This document shows positions 20,999 to 35,471 of a stretch of 64,000 nucleotides of DNA, piece after piece. The notes under the pieces were generated by a model that was not told where the DNA came from, ran no database searches, and was given only the letters and a program-made list of their open reading frames with translations. The stretch lies in NCBI GenBank assembly GCA_964035545.1, contig OZ037771.1, positions 7,916,690-7,980,689 on the forward strand, in the 5' to 3' direction. The translations under genes and the position numbers were made by a program. This DNA comes from Bugula neritina (Eukaryota; Bryozoa; Gymnolaemata; Cheilostomatida; Bugulidae). Each line of letters begins with the position of its first letter. The stretch's first letter is position 1.

Positions 20999-22254
20999 AA
21001 AAATCATGTAAAATTGAACAGTTTTTAACTTTGTGTTATTGAGTTTGCTATTACCTCTAGCATTTTTGATTTTTCAAAAATTTTAAAATGCTGAACAAGA
21101 GGAATTTATAAACGCACCACAACAGCCCACGTGATCACAGAGGTGTATCCAATCAGTCTTTTATGTAAAAATCTTCCTCATCATGAAAATATGTGAAGAT
21201 GACAAACAAATGGTGTGATAAGATCGTGTGCCTGTGAGGTATGCATTATACAATTTTGTTATCAAGTGCAGGAACAAATGTTCTGTGCATGTATAGATTA
21301 ATATTAGACTGTTTCCTGCGTAACATCACAGCGAGTTGTCACCATCTGGTACTCGTTGCTTACCAATTTATTCTATGCATGTCCGCTACTCCCTCTCTTG
21401 ATAACACTTTCATTTTTATGCAGAATATTTGATCGGATGTTTAGTTACTTCCTGATTCATAATTATATATCAGCTGTGAAGTTTCTAATAAATCAGTTTA
21501 TATATAAACTACAATTCTTTCAGTTCCCCACTCTCCTATATACTCACCTCTCTGCCTGAGTTTTCATGGTACTGACCAGGACTGGCACTAGGTTCACATT
21601 GCAAACATGATTTAAAAACTGAAACATTCATTTATTGCAATAAAACTCCGTCTCGAATTGGAACTTGTTTAATTGCAGATTCATTTAATATTATAATCAT
21701 TATAGACAAATCAACTGCACAAAATTGATATATGCACATTTTTTAAAAAGTCAATGCATTTTCAAGTGAGAGGTGCAAGAGAGGCATATATATATATATT
21801 ATTTCCAGAACTAACTGGCTAGGATTCTGTCAAGGAGGAGAATATTGTTATATTCATGTTGAATATAACATCCCATCTCCTATGTCTGTCTTGGTTGCAT
21901 GAATAGTGTTCATATCACCTCGCTGCACCCTGAAGTGAAAGTTCATGTGGGACTGCCAACGGTGCATGCAGCAAAATAAATCAAGTTTAACAACTAATCA
22001 AGACTTGGGCTTTGAACTTTTCACTGGCTCCGAGTCTAAAATATTTGGTATTTGATTAAAATATTTCGTATTAATTCTTCATCCCTGGTGTAAACAAAGG
22101 GAGCCTGACATTTATAAAAGAATAATTATGATAATTTTTACTTGTTCCAGTCAATGAGAGTAAGCTAATCGTGATTTATGTGACATTATTCACAGGTTCC
22201 CCTGACCAGGTGCTAGATAGTCTAGAGCAGTGCTGAGTGACACCGTGTCTAGTC

Positions 22255-22755
22255 TACCACAGTGTTCTAGTCACATTACTATACTAGTTACAGTATTATA
22301 CCAGTCACACTGATATACCAGTCACAGTGTTATACCAGTCACAGTGATATACTAGTCACAGTGTTATACCAGTCACAGTGATATACTAGTCACACTATTA
22401 TACCAGTCACACCCCTATAGCAGTCACACTACTGTACCAGTCACACTACTATACCAGTCACACTACTGTACCAGTCACACCCCTATAGCAGTCACACTAC
22501 TGTACCAGTCGCACTACTATACCATTCACACTACTGTACCAGTCACACTACTATACCAGTCACACTACTGTACCAGTCACACCCCTATAGCAGTCACACT
22601 ACTGTACCAGTCGCACTACTATACCATTCACACTACTGTACCAGTCACACTACTATACCAGTCACACTACTGTACCAGTCACACTACTGTACCAGTCACA
22701 GTATTATACCAGTCACACTACTGTACCAGTCACACTACTATACCAGTCACACTAC
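22255..22755. repeat. 17-bp minisatellite
   Basis: About 29 copies of ACTACTGTACCAGTCAC (17 bp) with variants TATACCAGTCACA, CCCCTATAGCAG and GTCGCAC. The variant order recurs in blocks, for example CCCCTATAGCAG near 22420, 22490 and 22585, pointing to higher-order duplication. Confidence 0.95.
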
Positions 22756-23318
22756 CCCATACAAGCTCCAATCCTTTCATTAAAGCTCAACTTTCATCAT
22801 ACCCGAAAATGCAATAGAATAGAAACTTGCAAAAAATGTTTCATTGTTTTCTAAGCTAATTGCATCTGCACGTTTGATATGTGTGTTGCGTAAACCACAC
22901 ACTGTGTACAAGACAAATTGTTTTATGTTTGAATATTTGCTAGTGTTTATGGACAAGAGAAAAAGCTTTGTCATTATTACGAAATGACTATCATCAAAAC
23001 TGCTAATGCTAAAGTTGCAATAAGGAGTTATGTTCTCTCATGAGTATTGCGCTCGCATGTAGATTTCACTATTCTTGTCTAAATAGTGTAATAATTCCCA
23101 ATAAATTTGCCTTATTAAGGCTTTAGAAACTCTGCAGGCTTGTATCAAGGTGCATACTAATGGATAAGGCAAAATGAATGAAGCATGAAGTATTGCAGAC
23201 AAATTAAGACAAGCATAACACTTGTCGATCACAAATTTGTGTGTCTGAAACCATCCAGCAGCCAGCATCATATGTTGGCCCATAACATAAAATGTGTCTG
23301 TATATTACACTTCATAAA

Positions 23319-23321
<3 letters not shown>

Positions 23322-23390
<69 letters not shown>

Positions 23391-23410
23391 GTGTGTGTGT
23401 TGTGTGTGTG

Positions 23411-23456
<46 letters not shown>

Positions 23457-23468
23457 ATTGTGTGTGTT
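23322..23468. repeat. (TG)n microsatellite with TTG interruptions
   Basis: TG dinucleotide tract of about 130 nt, broken three times by GTTGTG and ending in CATTGTGTGTG. Poly Cys-Val and Thr-His frames across it are artefacts. Confidence 0.97.
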
Positions 23469-24311
23469 ATTGTACTTTGACCCTTGTTCTTGCACTATCA
23501 CCATGCAACTGTTACTAGACTTTTTGCTCTCCTTAATAACTCATGACACCAAGTGATCTGCCCAAATGGTGGATTTAAAGGTAGTTGTTTCTCCATTTAT
23601 TCAACTTAGTGGAAACTTTTAGCAAACCTTTCAGATCTGTTTGAATGTTTAGACAAAGTTAAATGGCAACTGCAGCATTGCATCATATCTGCTAGAGCCA
23701 CATGTGTTTCTCACACACACACACTGGTCATACAGCTATATCACTTGCAGCTATAGCATTATTTTATAAATACAATTATTGTTTAGATTTTAAAATTTTA
23801 TTGCACCTTTAATTGCATATTGCTGGAACGGAAGACAAAAATAAATTAATTCTAATTCAATAGAAAATAAATAGCAAATTAGTTGAAAAAACATAACATT
23901 TTATAAACAAGATATGTACAATTTTGATTATTATGATACAATATAATTGCACAGAAATGCTGATTGGTTGATTGACTTGGTACAAGCAAACTAATCTATT
24001 CATTCACTGAGCAAAGCAAATTCTCGTGCAGGGCACATAGAAAAATAAATATGAAAGGCATGTAAACATAATATTAAATCCATGGACTAGAGAGCTGGTC
24101 ATTGCATAGCAAATGGAAAAGCATAAGAAAACATAAAAAGTTTACAGAATAATAATTACTAGAGTATGCATTGTGGGTAATATGTACAGACTCTAGAGAG
24201 AGAAAGTCAGTAGTAAGGGAGGGAATAATGAGGTAGTCAACTGTGACATCTGGCTGGGTGTTGATTCTGAAGAGAACAAAGGCTACCCAAGATGTCTAGA
24301 GACAGGTGACA

Positions 24312-25931
24312 TTAATCGCAGAGCTCTGATAGCAGGTCTTTCTTACTTATATCATACATAACGTCTAGCCGCGCTATATGCTTGGAGCCCTGAGTTACTG
24401 GGGTTACTTGGTGTAGTAGATTGTGTTGGTGGATGAATACACTTCCTATGAAAAAGAAAAAAATACATATAAACATGATGCTGGATTTGGCATGTAGTAA
24501 AACTATCAGGATGGAAAATGCAGGAGATAATAGAGTGACAAAGAAGGGAATTAATTACCTTTCTTGGGTTTAACAGTGACATCATGTGCAGATGGCTGCC
24601 AATTCTTAAGGAAACTTGACTGTCCACCTTCGTAGTCGTCATTAAGGAAAACATACACAGAGAAGAAGCTCTTTTCCTTGAATTCAATTGGTTCATATGC
24701 CTCATCCATGTGGGGCTTGTGTGCATATCCTTTCAGTTGCTTTTCCAAAACACATCTATAAAGCAAACACGTGTTTTATAATGACTGATCAAATCATTTC
24801 GTGTTGAAAACAGACAGTTAATGTTGCAACAAATTCTCAAAAAAACCAGGCATAAAATTTATCTCATTCTATGACAATTTCCAAATGCTTACCTATTGGA
24901 CAATCCAAGAAGTTTGTTTCCCATCCAAGTCTTGGGTATTTCTTTCTCTATTGCTGGCCATAGCCTGCTCACCATAGCTTCACTGTGGGTAGTGCTAGTT
25001 TCTACTTCATCTTTTGATTTTGTTTCTTCACAATTTCCTTCTAGTTCTTTCAAAAGGTCATCACATTCCTGAAAGATAACAAGAGTTAAAGGTTAAGAAT
25101 TTTGTACTTAAACATGCTGATCAGGTCATGAACTATTCTAGTTTGTCAAACAACACCCGATTGTGAATGCTTCATTCTGCATTAATAAATCAACAAAATG
25201 CTGAACAAAACAAACTATTTGGACGGATGCCAACAGTGTTGCAGATCATGTGTTGCATATTCATCAATAAAATCCCTGAATGAATTGTAAAGTTTTGGGA
25301 AAATATTTTGCCCTAGCATGGAGTGCCGAGCAAGATTCTTAAGATAAGGAAGCTTTTCCATGAGTTGAAGTTATTACAGGATTATGATGCAATGGATTTT
25401 CCAATTTAACACAAAGATGCAATAAATATATCTGACAAAAAATTCCCCAGTTTAGTTGGAATAACCTTATGTGAATTTACTAAAAATTCTTACCTCATCA
25501 GTGAACATTTTATGGAGAATGAAAGCTACTTTTTGCTGATATCTGGGCACTCGAATAGTCTCCTTCTCGTAGTTGTTATTAGTATTAGATACATCCTCAT
25601 TGCTATTTGTATAGGAGCATGAACGTTGAGAAGTAAAGTATCTACCAGATGACCCATTCAATAAGTCTTCTAACCGGTTCTTTTCAGCTTGCAGTCTCTT
25701 TAGGGCTAGTTCAGCTTCATTAATCTCGTCTTGAGTGAGCTTTCTAGTAAGTGGTGCCTTCATCTGTCCAGTATTTGCAGACTGTTGATACGAACTCTTA
25801 GCTGTAGCTTTCTTTGCTTTGTTGGACACACGAGACTTGACTTTTCGTAAGAAATGCATCATGCTGGTTTTCAGTTTAGCTGTCAAAATAGTTTTGATGT
25901 CTTTGTTGCCGGATTGAGTTTGAGCATACAT
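24312..25931 (-). CDS. 2-oxoglutarate/Fe(II) dioxygenase, prolyl-4-hydroxylase type (4 exons, 314 aa)
   Basis: Likely hydroxylates prolyl (or other) residues using Fe(II), 2-oxoglutarate and O2. Minus exons 25931-25494, 25068-24893, 24755-24559, 24445-24312; all GT-AG, phases 0,2,1, total 945 nt. The C-terminal half is a P4Hc-type fold. The iron ligands are the H-x-D pair H220/D222 in AHKPHMDEAY and distal H282 in HQVTPVTQGSK. K292 sits ten residues after H282, the spacing used in collagen prolyl hydroxylase to bind 2-oxoglutarate. EGGQSSFL fits the strand between the ligands. The N-terminal about 75 residues are Lys-rich with no evident signal peptide, followed by a probable coiled coil (QDEINEAELALKRLQAEKNR). 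FTDEECDDLLKEL starts the catalytic unit. The lack of an ER signal argues against a collagen hydroxylase; the exact subfamily is not recognised. A possible AATAAA lies at 23802-23797. Confidence 0.85.
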
Positions 25932-25939
25932 CTTCTCTG

Positions 25940-26110
25940 CACGACTGGCGAGTTATAAATGACAACCGATGGATGCTACGCAGTTATAAATACTGACGCA
26001 GCCTCACGTAACTAACTAGCACTCAAAAGTTGGCTTTAGTGAGTCATACACGTGGATAGCTGAGAAATAGTACCGCCCCTTTTCCCATTAACCAATAGGA
26101 GCTACGAGAT
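25940..26110 (-). promoter_or_regulatory. Proximal promoter of the dioxygenase gene
   Basis: Upstream of the ATG at 25931 the sequence is more GC-rich than its surroundings. It holds an E-box CACGTG near 26050, an AP-1-like TGAGTCA near 26040, a GC-box/KLF-like CGCCCCTTTT near 26073 and a CCAAT box (ACCAATAGG) near 26091. These sit where a CCAAT/GC-box promoter for the minus-strand gene would be. Motif calls are by eye. Confidence 0.5.
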
Positions 26111-29100
26111 CCGACTAGTACTGGTTCATGCATGCAGTTTGTTACAAAACTACTTCATACAATATTATAAATATTCTATAATATTTCTACAGCTGCCCGA
26201 CAAGTCTAGGGTTGTCCTGCAAAGTGTCTAGTAATGTTAAGTATGGCGTAGAAACCTGCTGCTCACTCAATGCTAATAAATTTAATTTGTATCTTTGCTT
26301 CTCATTTACAACTTATAAAAGAAATTACATAAGTTAAGATGACTTAAAAGTTTTAATAATATATCTGGCTACTTTTATTACGACAGCATAATGCTTATAA
26401 TATTCAATTGTCAACTTCTTTGTTCTGATTTTTTTAAAAACTCGTTACGATACAAAAGCATAAAAGCAGGTAAAAATTAGTTTAAAGAGCACATTGGCCT
26501 TGAGTTTTTTTCAAATAACTTTTCAGATTGCTTAAGCTTAAAATAATAGATATTATTGTAGCTGAAGGAGGGGATAATGAAAGATGATCATTGGTTATAG
26601 TGACTGCTAGTATGATTAATCTTTCCTTTACAAGCTATGAATCATGCAGCAGGCAAGCACTGCACCTGTGCCACTAGCTGATGAATATCAACTGTGGGAG
26701 TCTTGTTTTAAGTATTTTATTACAGTTTGTTTATGTGCCCCTGTTACATTAGAACCGTTCTGACTGCAATTACTTCTAGTTATTATTTCATCAGAGGAAA
26801 TAAAGGCAGGCGCACAATATTCCTCTAAAATTACTACTGAATGAAGCTATTGTTTTGAAGCCAGTCCTTTTTTGATTACAGATAATTGCCTTCATCCGAA
26901 ACTTGCTGCTAACACCTTCTGTCTGATATCTTATCACCAGCAACTATTAATACATTCACAATGAGTTAATTACTGAAAAAGTGGGGCTATTTTTAGCCCT
27001 CTGACAAACCGCAGCATTCAACTTTCAATAGCCATTGGCAAGCTTACTGTCACATTTCAAGTTAAAAGTTAAGCTGAAAAATCTGTGAAATAGTGAAGTT
27101 TATTTAACTTCCAGGCACCCGTAGGTAGAAGGATATCTACTTCAGAGTCAAGATGGTATCACCTGTGGGTTGTGGTAGCAGCAAACCTACAGTACCACTT
27201 AAGTTACTAAGTGACAACCTGTAGCTAGCGCCTCAACATTGAGTGTAAGGTAAACTTGCTCCGTAAGGTATTATTACACATGTATTATTGGTTTGAATGA
27301 GTTAACCGAGTAAAGCTAAGATAAGCTTTATGAACATAATCTTCAGTGCAAGCTTGCACCCATCAAAACTAGATAACAATGATTCAGAGGGACGGAGAGA
27401 ACGCTGGCAGAAACACGAGCTCCAATAGACCTGTATCAGCATCACACAAACATCTTGCCCATTATTATTTAATTGGTTAATAAGTTAGCAAGTTTACACA
27501 GACTGATTTGGAGTAGAAATGAGATTACTAGCAGGATGCTGAGTAGAGGTAATCTAAATTGAGGAAGTCAAGTTGGCCAACATTAATGTTAATAGGCATG
27601 ACGTTTCACAGCGTATGGTAGAGACAGATGCTACTTAATCAAAAAGTAATGTTAGAATAAAATAACTCTACTTTTTCCTCTTCCACTATTGTGGCAATTA
27701 GCTCTTTACCAGTACAGGGTAGTCCATATTCTAGAATGTTCATTCAGCTCCAGCTTGCATATAGAAAAGAAATGCAACTGGAGAGATTATAAAGCATTGA
27801 CATTGGCAGCTTGTATTTTATGTTTAAGTTGAGCTCTAAAGCTGAATAAAGAATTGCAACAATTGGAAATAGCAAGTCAGCACAAATGGGAAATGGAAAA
27901 ACTGAACTACATATAAGATACGATGAAAAGTTGAGTTGCCGAAGTAGAGAGGCTGACATCTGCAGCTGTCTACACAAACAAGGATCCTGGAAGTACAAGG
28001 ATGTGTATCTGCGAAGCCTTCTGACTTATTATGAGCAATTAACAAATTAATACGAGTCTAGTTGGCTTTAAAACCGTTGATACAAAGAACAATGATGAGT
28101 ATTTCATGATGTAGGTTCAGCTAAAGTAAACATATTGATGGGGTGATTGGTGTAGCAAAACAGCATCATAATCACGTGACCACTTACCTGGCTGCTTTGT
28201 AATTATATAACGTGCAGCTTTATGAGGCAGCAGGGAATGTTTAGATAAACCATGTCAGACCACCCATGCTTTCTGTCCTCTGCATTTGGCAATGCCAAGG
28301 GAATATTCAGACCTTTGGTTACTGCAGCTGTTGTTGAGCTTTGTGTTGAGAATTGTGTCTTAACAAACAGGTTACCAGCTCTAACTTTCTGACCACTTGG
28401 AGTGCAAATTTAAAAACATGTTATGTTGTTTCTTGAAAGGAGCTGACACTAAGCAGGAGAGGGTCAGGTCAAGAGTGCACATGGATATTGTACCACAGAG
28501 TATACAGCACAATAACTGGTCATAGGACTTACTACCTCCGGGCCATGTAAACAAACAACACCATTCCATATCTCACTCAAAAGGTATTGAGTGGTGATAA
28601 TTCTGCTGGTAATAAGATAGCTGTTAGCTCTGAATGAACCTGTAAGAACAATTCATTAAGCGTAGCTGTTCTGTTATGACTTGTTATTCAGGAAGAAGCT
28701 AAGTCAAGCTTTAATCAGCGTTAAAATCAACAAAAAATTCCCCGTGCTTTGTCGAAGCAACTTAGATAACATGTAAATATTTTTATTTAAAATTTCCTCA
28801 ATAGTGACGACAAATGTCATTTGAATAGGTGTGTGGATTTCCCTTTGTACCAGGAATGGAGATAAGTAAAAACATTCTATTGGCCTGTACCAGTAATATT
28901 GCTATAAATATAGTTACTTATCACAAGTAGAGTTATGCCATGCAGACTATACCCAACCCAGCCCAACGAAAAGTGTACCACACAGCGGAATGGGGAAAGA
29001 AAACTTTTAGAGAATGTTTGTTTTGCACTCAACCATCTTAAGGGTATCATTCAGCATCCAGTAGCAGCAGCTCCTAATATCATTTGATGATCAAATTGAC

Positions 29101-32100
29101 TAACATTTGCAGTACTATTATGAGTTATTATTTATTGCATAATTTTATGATTTTGATGTCAAGGAAATAATTAAAACTCCAGATTATGAACTAATTTACA
29201 AACTAAAGTATAAAATGCAATTTTATATTAAAGATCCCGTAAAAATTTGGGCTGGTATTTTTAGAATTTATTTGCTGATAATCAAAACAAATAAAAATTC
29301 AGAAGATTGAAAAAAATCAAATGTTGACTTTACAAATGCAGCTCTAAAATAGCTTGCAGAAAAACGTCAAGTCATTTTTATTGCAGCACCAACCAGGTAT
29401 TCAAAGCAGCAGCAGAGTTGGCAGCAGAAGTAGACCAGCAGACATAAACAAGGCAAGAGTAAGTTCGTCTGAAAATCTTAACTCTGTCTGCAGCCAGTTT
29501 AGACATTAACAACAGTTTCTCTCTTGTAGTCAGGAAAGTACGACTTTTTGGCAGCTGTAACCGAAAGAGAATTCTAGCAATGCATCCAGGTAGGTGTGGT
29601 GGTGACATCATTAACCCCCAGACCGCCGGGTCAGACAAACTATAAAAATAACAAAATATTATTTTACAAAACTACAAGTTGATGTGTTGTTAAAGCAAAC
29701 ATTCATGTGATGCATTCAACAAGGTTTTTTGGCACCGAGTCCAATCATCTCATTTGTTTGTGCTTCATAGACCTGCGTATATCACTTTATTGCCATACAC
29801 TAGGTGCAAATGTATTGTGTACCATAAAATAGTAAAAATAAATTCATGTTTCATCAGTGGCCAATTTTAAGTAACAAAAAATAAAGATATTTGCAAATAT
29901 AGAACCATAGGAGAAGAGTGAAGCGGGTGATATTAAAATTGAAAAGATTTAATATTAAAGACATTCAGACAGCATACAAATATAAATATAGTGAAATTAT
30001 GGTGGGCGATGGAAAGCTGGTGGGGGTTGAACACTTCAACTTCAGTTATACTAAATTATTACAAGATAAGAATGCTTATCTTTTGGAACTGTGCAGTTTA
30101 ATCAACTAGAATATTTTAAAGGAGAGGATATTCGTGTACAGGCATGTTGATACAGCTTTGTGCTAAGAGCCTGTTATCAGACAGGTAGGTGTTAACTACT
30201 CATAATCTACACTAAGAATGTACGATAGAAAAGAATGGAGCTGCTGAATGAAACTAGCCACTTCTTTGTTTAATCAATGTGCAACTGTGACTCATAAGTC
30301 TACCGGAAGTCATACTGTCTTATATTTATCCATATAGCCATTAACACCCCAGTCTTTGCTGTCTCATACATAGACACTGACGCATTTACTATACAAATAG
30401 AAATTTAAATTTGAAAATAGACCATGAAAGAAATTTTTAAAACCGTGTATTTTTACGAGCCTTATGTGCAAGAATTATTAAATAAATGCCAACAAAATAA
30501 ATAAAATTGTATGATGGATTGTGTTGGAACAATCTAATGCTTATGAAGGTGACCACAGAGAGATGGTGTTCCTAATGCGGTGTTATTAGTATGTAAATCT
30601 TGCCATAGGTAGCCATGCTTCAGCCAGGAAAATTGTAAAGTAGTGTTACCAACCAAAACCTTACCTTAACAGGTTAGAGCCTTGGGTCACTAGGTGTGTG
30701 GGACAACCAATTGACACTTTTAATTGTTTCAATCAAAATAAAGACAACTGTGACACTGCTACATTGATTGCATGTATAAAAAGTGGATTTAATTTGTATA
30801 TGATTTGGAGGGTCTTTAGCATTTTTGAGGAGATTCTACTGCATATAAAAGCAATCAATTGTAGTGATTAATATGGTCTGTACAATAAGATTGTATGATC
30901 ACCCAGCCAGAAAAGTATTTTCTAATACTGTTGGATTTACTCGGTAGGATTATGAATGGTACCGGATGGAGGCCTTTCTAATGAATTAAAACTGGCGGGT
31001 TCCATTCTTGCTCACAGTTAATGGCAGAGAACTGCTATAATGTTTTACAGATTTTAGCCGGGAAGGTCAATGCCACTATCCAGGCAACCGGCTTTTTGGT
31101 AGAGGATATGATCTAAATTAGCAATTTAGCATTTCTATGCCAAATAAGATGACAATTTATAACTAATAAGTTTTGTGCTTTCAAACTGCTTCAGAACTTG
31201 GTAATCATGATTAAACTTTTGCTATTTTTTCTGTTAAATAGTGTTCACTGGTGTAGTATAATGCCGAGTTATTAGGGAAATAGAGAAATTAAGTAGTTTT
31301 TGAACTGTTGCTATTTCAGCATTTTCATATTTTGATACTAATTTTTCAATCCTGAATCGCTGGTAGTTTTTGCGCCTTAAGAACTACGGGCACACACCTT
31401 AAATGTATCTAACAGTTTTCATACGGGTTATATCATGTTGAGAAGTTCAACAATTTGCTGGTTTAAGAAGCTCACAAAAGGAGAAAATATATAGAAAAAT
31501 CATTATAGTTGAGGCTGACTGAAAGGAGTTAAATGTAGTTTACAACTGATACAGAAATAATGTTGGAATCTGCACCTTGTAGAGATAGCAATCAGTAGCT
31601 GCTTGATGTACAACTATACAACCAGCTACCAATCACTAGATATTACCATCTCAAAATTATAATATATACCTGAAGCCATAAGATTCTTTGTTGTATTGCA
31701 CTCATCTCATTGTAAGATAGTGTAACCAGGAGAAAAATGCTGTTTAATTAAGCCACAATCATGGTAATTTATGCATAGGTGAAGTTTAAGCATATAGCAG
31801 CCAAAAGCTGTTATAAAATGAGTTTTGTTTCAACGTAAGAGTATGAAACAAGTATGAGAAAGTGTTTTATGCATATTTTAATGAAGCATGTGCACACATG
31901 TTTTACTGCCTTTGTTTAGGTTTTTCATTTCATTGAACATGGTTGGTGCAGAAATGCAGATATACCTTAGAGAAAGCATAAATTAGGGAGCCCTTTGAAC
32001 CAAATGTAAATATACCCTCTCCTCCTTCCAATATGCAGCTATAACATAGCTATAACCCTTGTAATATACAATTAGGGGAGTTCTAATTCATCGGCTATAA

Positions 32101-33516
32101 CATAACATCAAATGATGTTGTTTCCTTTATGCTGAGTTAGAAGTGATAAAACTGATACATCGAAAATTAAGCATTAATTACAGTAGCTACAAATAAAAAA
32201 GGGTGTTATGTATTGGTTTCCTTATTACACCAAACACCATTTGATATGAACAGAAAAAGCATTGTGTGCAGAGTTGGACTAAATTTGAACAAGTTTTGGC
32301 AATTTTACAATAGAATAAGTGAAGTAAATATAAGCCTACAACTAATCAACTGTACTCAAATGCATTCAACTACACTTTTTAACATTTCAGCTACCCTTAA
32401 GGTTCATAATAGATGCTTTGAAGCATGAGTATTCTTAATGTAATGCTCTTCTAGCAGGCTGCATTAATTTTTCAAACCAGTAATGAATTGATATAAAACA
32501 TCAGGCCAACAGTTTCTGACAAATCATAAATTAACATAAAGCAAAATCAATAATTGGCATTCAAATAATAAAATTAAAAATAATAGTGGTTATCATCATT
32601 GTTTACACAATCTATTTGGCAACTTGAAAAAAGTTTAATTACCAATGTTCTAAAATTTGGCATCTTACCAGTAAAAATTATCTCCATAAATTTTAATGAG
32701 TTGAAAGTTGGCAACGATTTCATGTTTGTCTTTTCAAAGTTTTATTAGCACTGCTTGTATGGAGATGGAAGAAATGAGAAATTACTAGTTTATAACTGAA
32801 GTCATACGCAAAACATGGTTATTCAACCTCTTAGTTTTAGCTTTCAACAACTAGCATGACAGTTTATTGTAAGGATATTAGTAATAAATATATTTACTAG
32901 AGATGAACTGCAGTTAATTTGTAGAATAAACGAGTTGACAGCTACATCTATTTTTAGTTAATCTAGCGCAGATGGTTGCCAAATCTACTGGAAGTTTGTA
33001 CTCATCCCATGACTAGATGCCACCTCCTCCTTACCACATTCTGTTAGTACCTTCTCAACACAGTATATCAATTATATGTGAGTAAGACGTAGTTTATTTG
33101 TTATATTTAGAAATCTATTACCAAATGCACAAAAATTTACCTATCATATTAGTAATTATTATAGCATGCCATTGGTAAATATTCCCCCCTCAATTTTATT
33201 AACTAAATTTGAGCTTTTAGTTTGGTAGAGTTTTATATAGTTAGTTTTATATTGGTAGAGCTTTAATCAATTTGCCCATACCTATCATAATTATGGCTAA
33301 ATTACACAAAATATCTATAAACTTCAAACATTTTTAACTACTGTTTTACACCTACTAGCTTTGACAAGTCGTTATAGTGGTTTAGTAAAACTTTTTAAAT
33401 TTCCTTTTTTCAGAATTTTGCTTTTGATGATAATTAGAGGATTTGGCGGTGAACTAGACTGAAGGCGAGAGTCAAACTAAAATCTACTCAGCCACAAATA
33501 ACTTGCACACGGCTTC

Positions 33517-33560
33517 ATTTGCATAAATATCCCACGAGTAATTATGGTATTTATGCAAAT
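33517..33560. promoter_or_regulatory. Inverted pair of POU octamer motifs
   Basis: A 13-bp arm ATTTGCATAAATA (33517-33529) and its exact reverse complement (33548-33560) are separated by 18 nt. Each arm contains a perfect octamer (ATTTGCAT / ATGCAAAT), the POU-domain binding site. The arrangement could be a small enhancer element or a hairpin; there is no direct evidence of use. Confidence 0.35.
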
Positions 33561-35448
33561 TTTTGATGTATCAGAGTTGAAACAACTTGTAATAATAAGT
33601 ATGCATTGAATATATATTATGGTTTACACAAACTCTTCGAACTAGCACATTAAAACGTTAATAATCATGAAAAATATGTTTTGATAATCTGCCTTTAAAA
33701 ATAAGAGATGATTCTGTGTAGTTGTTAGCATAATTGAAAACTATACATAATAATGCTAAATAATAACAGTGAAGCTGGTACAAGCCAACCTAAGTTGTAC
33801 AATCGTATATTCATAATAAAAGAATGCTTATTTAACTTGACTTGGTTGTTTAGTCTAAAGACGCGTTGAGGTAAGAACAACATAAAATTACCAGGTGGTA
33901 ACTCAGACTACAGGGAGATGTAAACTGCACCTGGATAAAGAAGCATAGGCAGATTTGGGGAGATTTGTGGAGACAATCAAATGAATAAACAAAAGGCATA
34001 CCTAAAGTTAGGGGAATACTGTGCACATTATATCAGATGAGATAGAGAATAGGGAGAGCTATGAATGGTAGGTGTGTTGGAAATCTTAATTATAGCTAAT
34101 CACAAACAAACCTTTCAACAAATTGATATGGATAGAAGTTGATTTGAAAAGAAAAAGTTGGAACATTTCCAACAAAATTACTAGGTGTAAAGAAGGCAAA
34201 GGAGGGAAGAGGTGGTTTCAGTTTAGAGAAAATATTTATGTAGTAATTACCTAAGGTGTGGCTATTTTTGCTAAATTCTGTTGGAAAATGCCATTGAACT
34301 GACCATAATTATAATAGTATTATAGTAAGATAATTATAATAGTATTAGAGTAAGATAATAGAAACAAATATTTGTCAATAAGAGAAGATGTAACCACCTT
34401 CAGAGAGCTGGTTACTAAGGAGATACAAGAGTAAAGGAAGTTCATAACAGTGCAGCTTGTGTAGCTACTTAGCCTAATAGATTTCAGATAAATCCTGACT
34501 GCTTGCTATCTCTTAGCAGGAAAACCTTACAACATTGTTTACAATTTTAATTTAAATCTTTGGAATAACAATTCAGCCAAAGTTGTATTGTGCCAAGTTG
34601 CCAGTAAAAGTCAACTTATCTCCTTTGATTAAATCCATTACTAAGTTTAGAAGCTAAACATGCTCAGCAAAAACTTGTTCACCTTTCGCTTTAATTCCAA
34701 ACTAAATGCTTAGTGCTCACTAAAACACCACTCAGCTACCCGCCGTGCTATGGTGGAATTGTTATGAATAAAGTAGTAAATATTTGAATACATATTGACG
34801 CACAACTTAATATACACTGCACATATTGTCATTTAAATCTTTGAGTTGATTCAGCAACTTTTACCATCGCGTAAAGTGGCAGTCTGAGAATAAATTACAC
34901 TAATAAGGCATGATTATGATGGACTGCCTAGCACAAGTTAACACAAATCTCAATTATTTTTGGTATTCACCACCAGTGAACCCTTGGTGCAGGCACACCG
35001 ACTTGTAGAATGAATATCTGATAATTAAATTTACTTTTTTTGGTTTCATAGCTAGGCAATGTGCCTACTTCACAGTCATATATTTTTGTCGTTTCCTGTT
35101 TTGATACTTTAAGGATTTATATAAACAAAAAAATATTTGATTAAATGCTATGTATAAAATTCAATACATTAAACTAGACGCCAGGGCGCATGGAAGGAAA
35201 GCTTCACATCTCTTCTACAAACAAAATCTACTATTTCCACTCAAGTTTACATTTACTGTAGTTGTAATTTCCAAAAAAATTGAAAAATTACAGCCACAGT
35301 AATCATATGCAACTTCCCACTCCTACTTTTGTGCCAATATAAGACCAACAGGGAGAGTGAGGGATCTAAAGACAGGTATCTGATCCTTTAGCAACTTCTA
35401 GAGAGGAGTGAGAGGTAATTTATAGGTTAATTGAATTCCTACTCATGC

Positions 35449-35471
35449 TGAGTCATACCGAGTATGACTCA
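35449..35471. promoter_or_regulatory. Inverted AP-1-like pair (TGAGTCA/TGACTCA)
   Basis: Nine-bp arms TGAGTCATA and TATGACTCA around a 5-nt spacer. TGA(G/C)TCA is the bZIP Jun/Fos consensus. It lies in gene-poor DNA; regulatory use is inference. Confidence 0.35.

Noticed and set aside
23185-23556. Cys-Val and Thr-His repeat proteins
   Set aside because: Translation of a TG/CA microsatellite.
29378-29638. 86-codon minus-strand open frame
   Set aside because: No domain, no in-phase partner exons, no upstream promoter features; consistent with chance.
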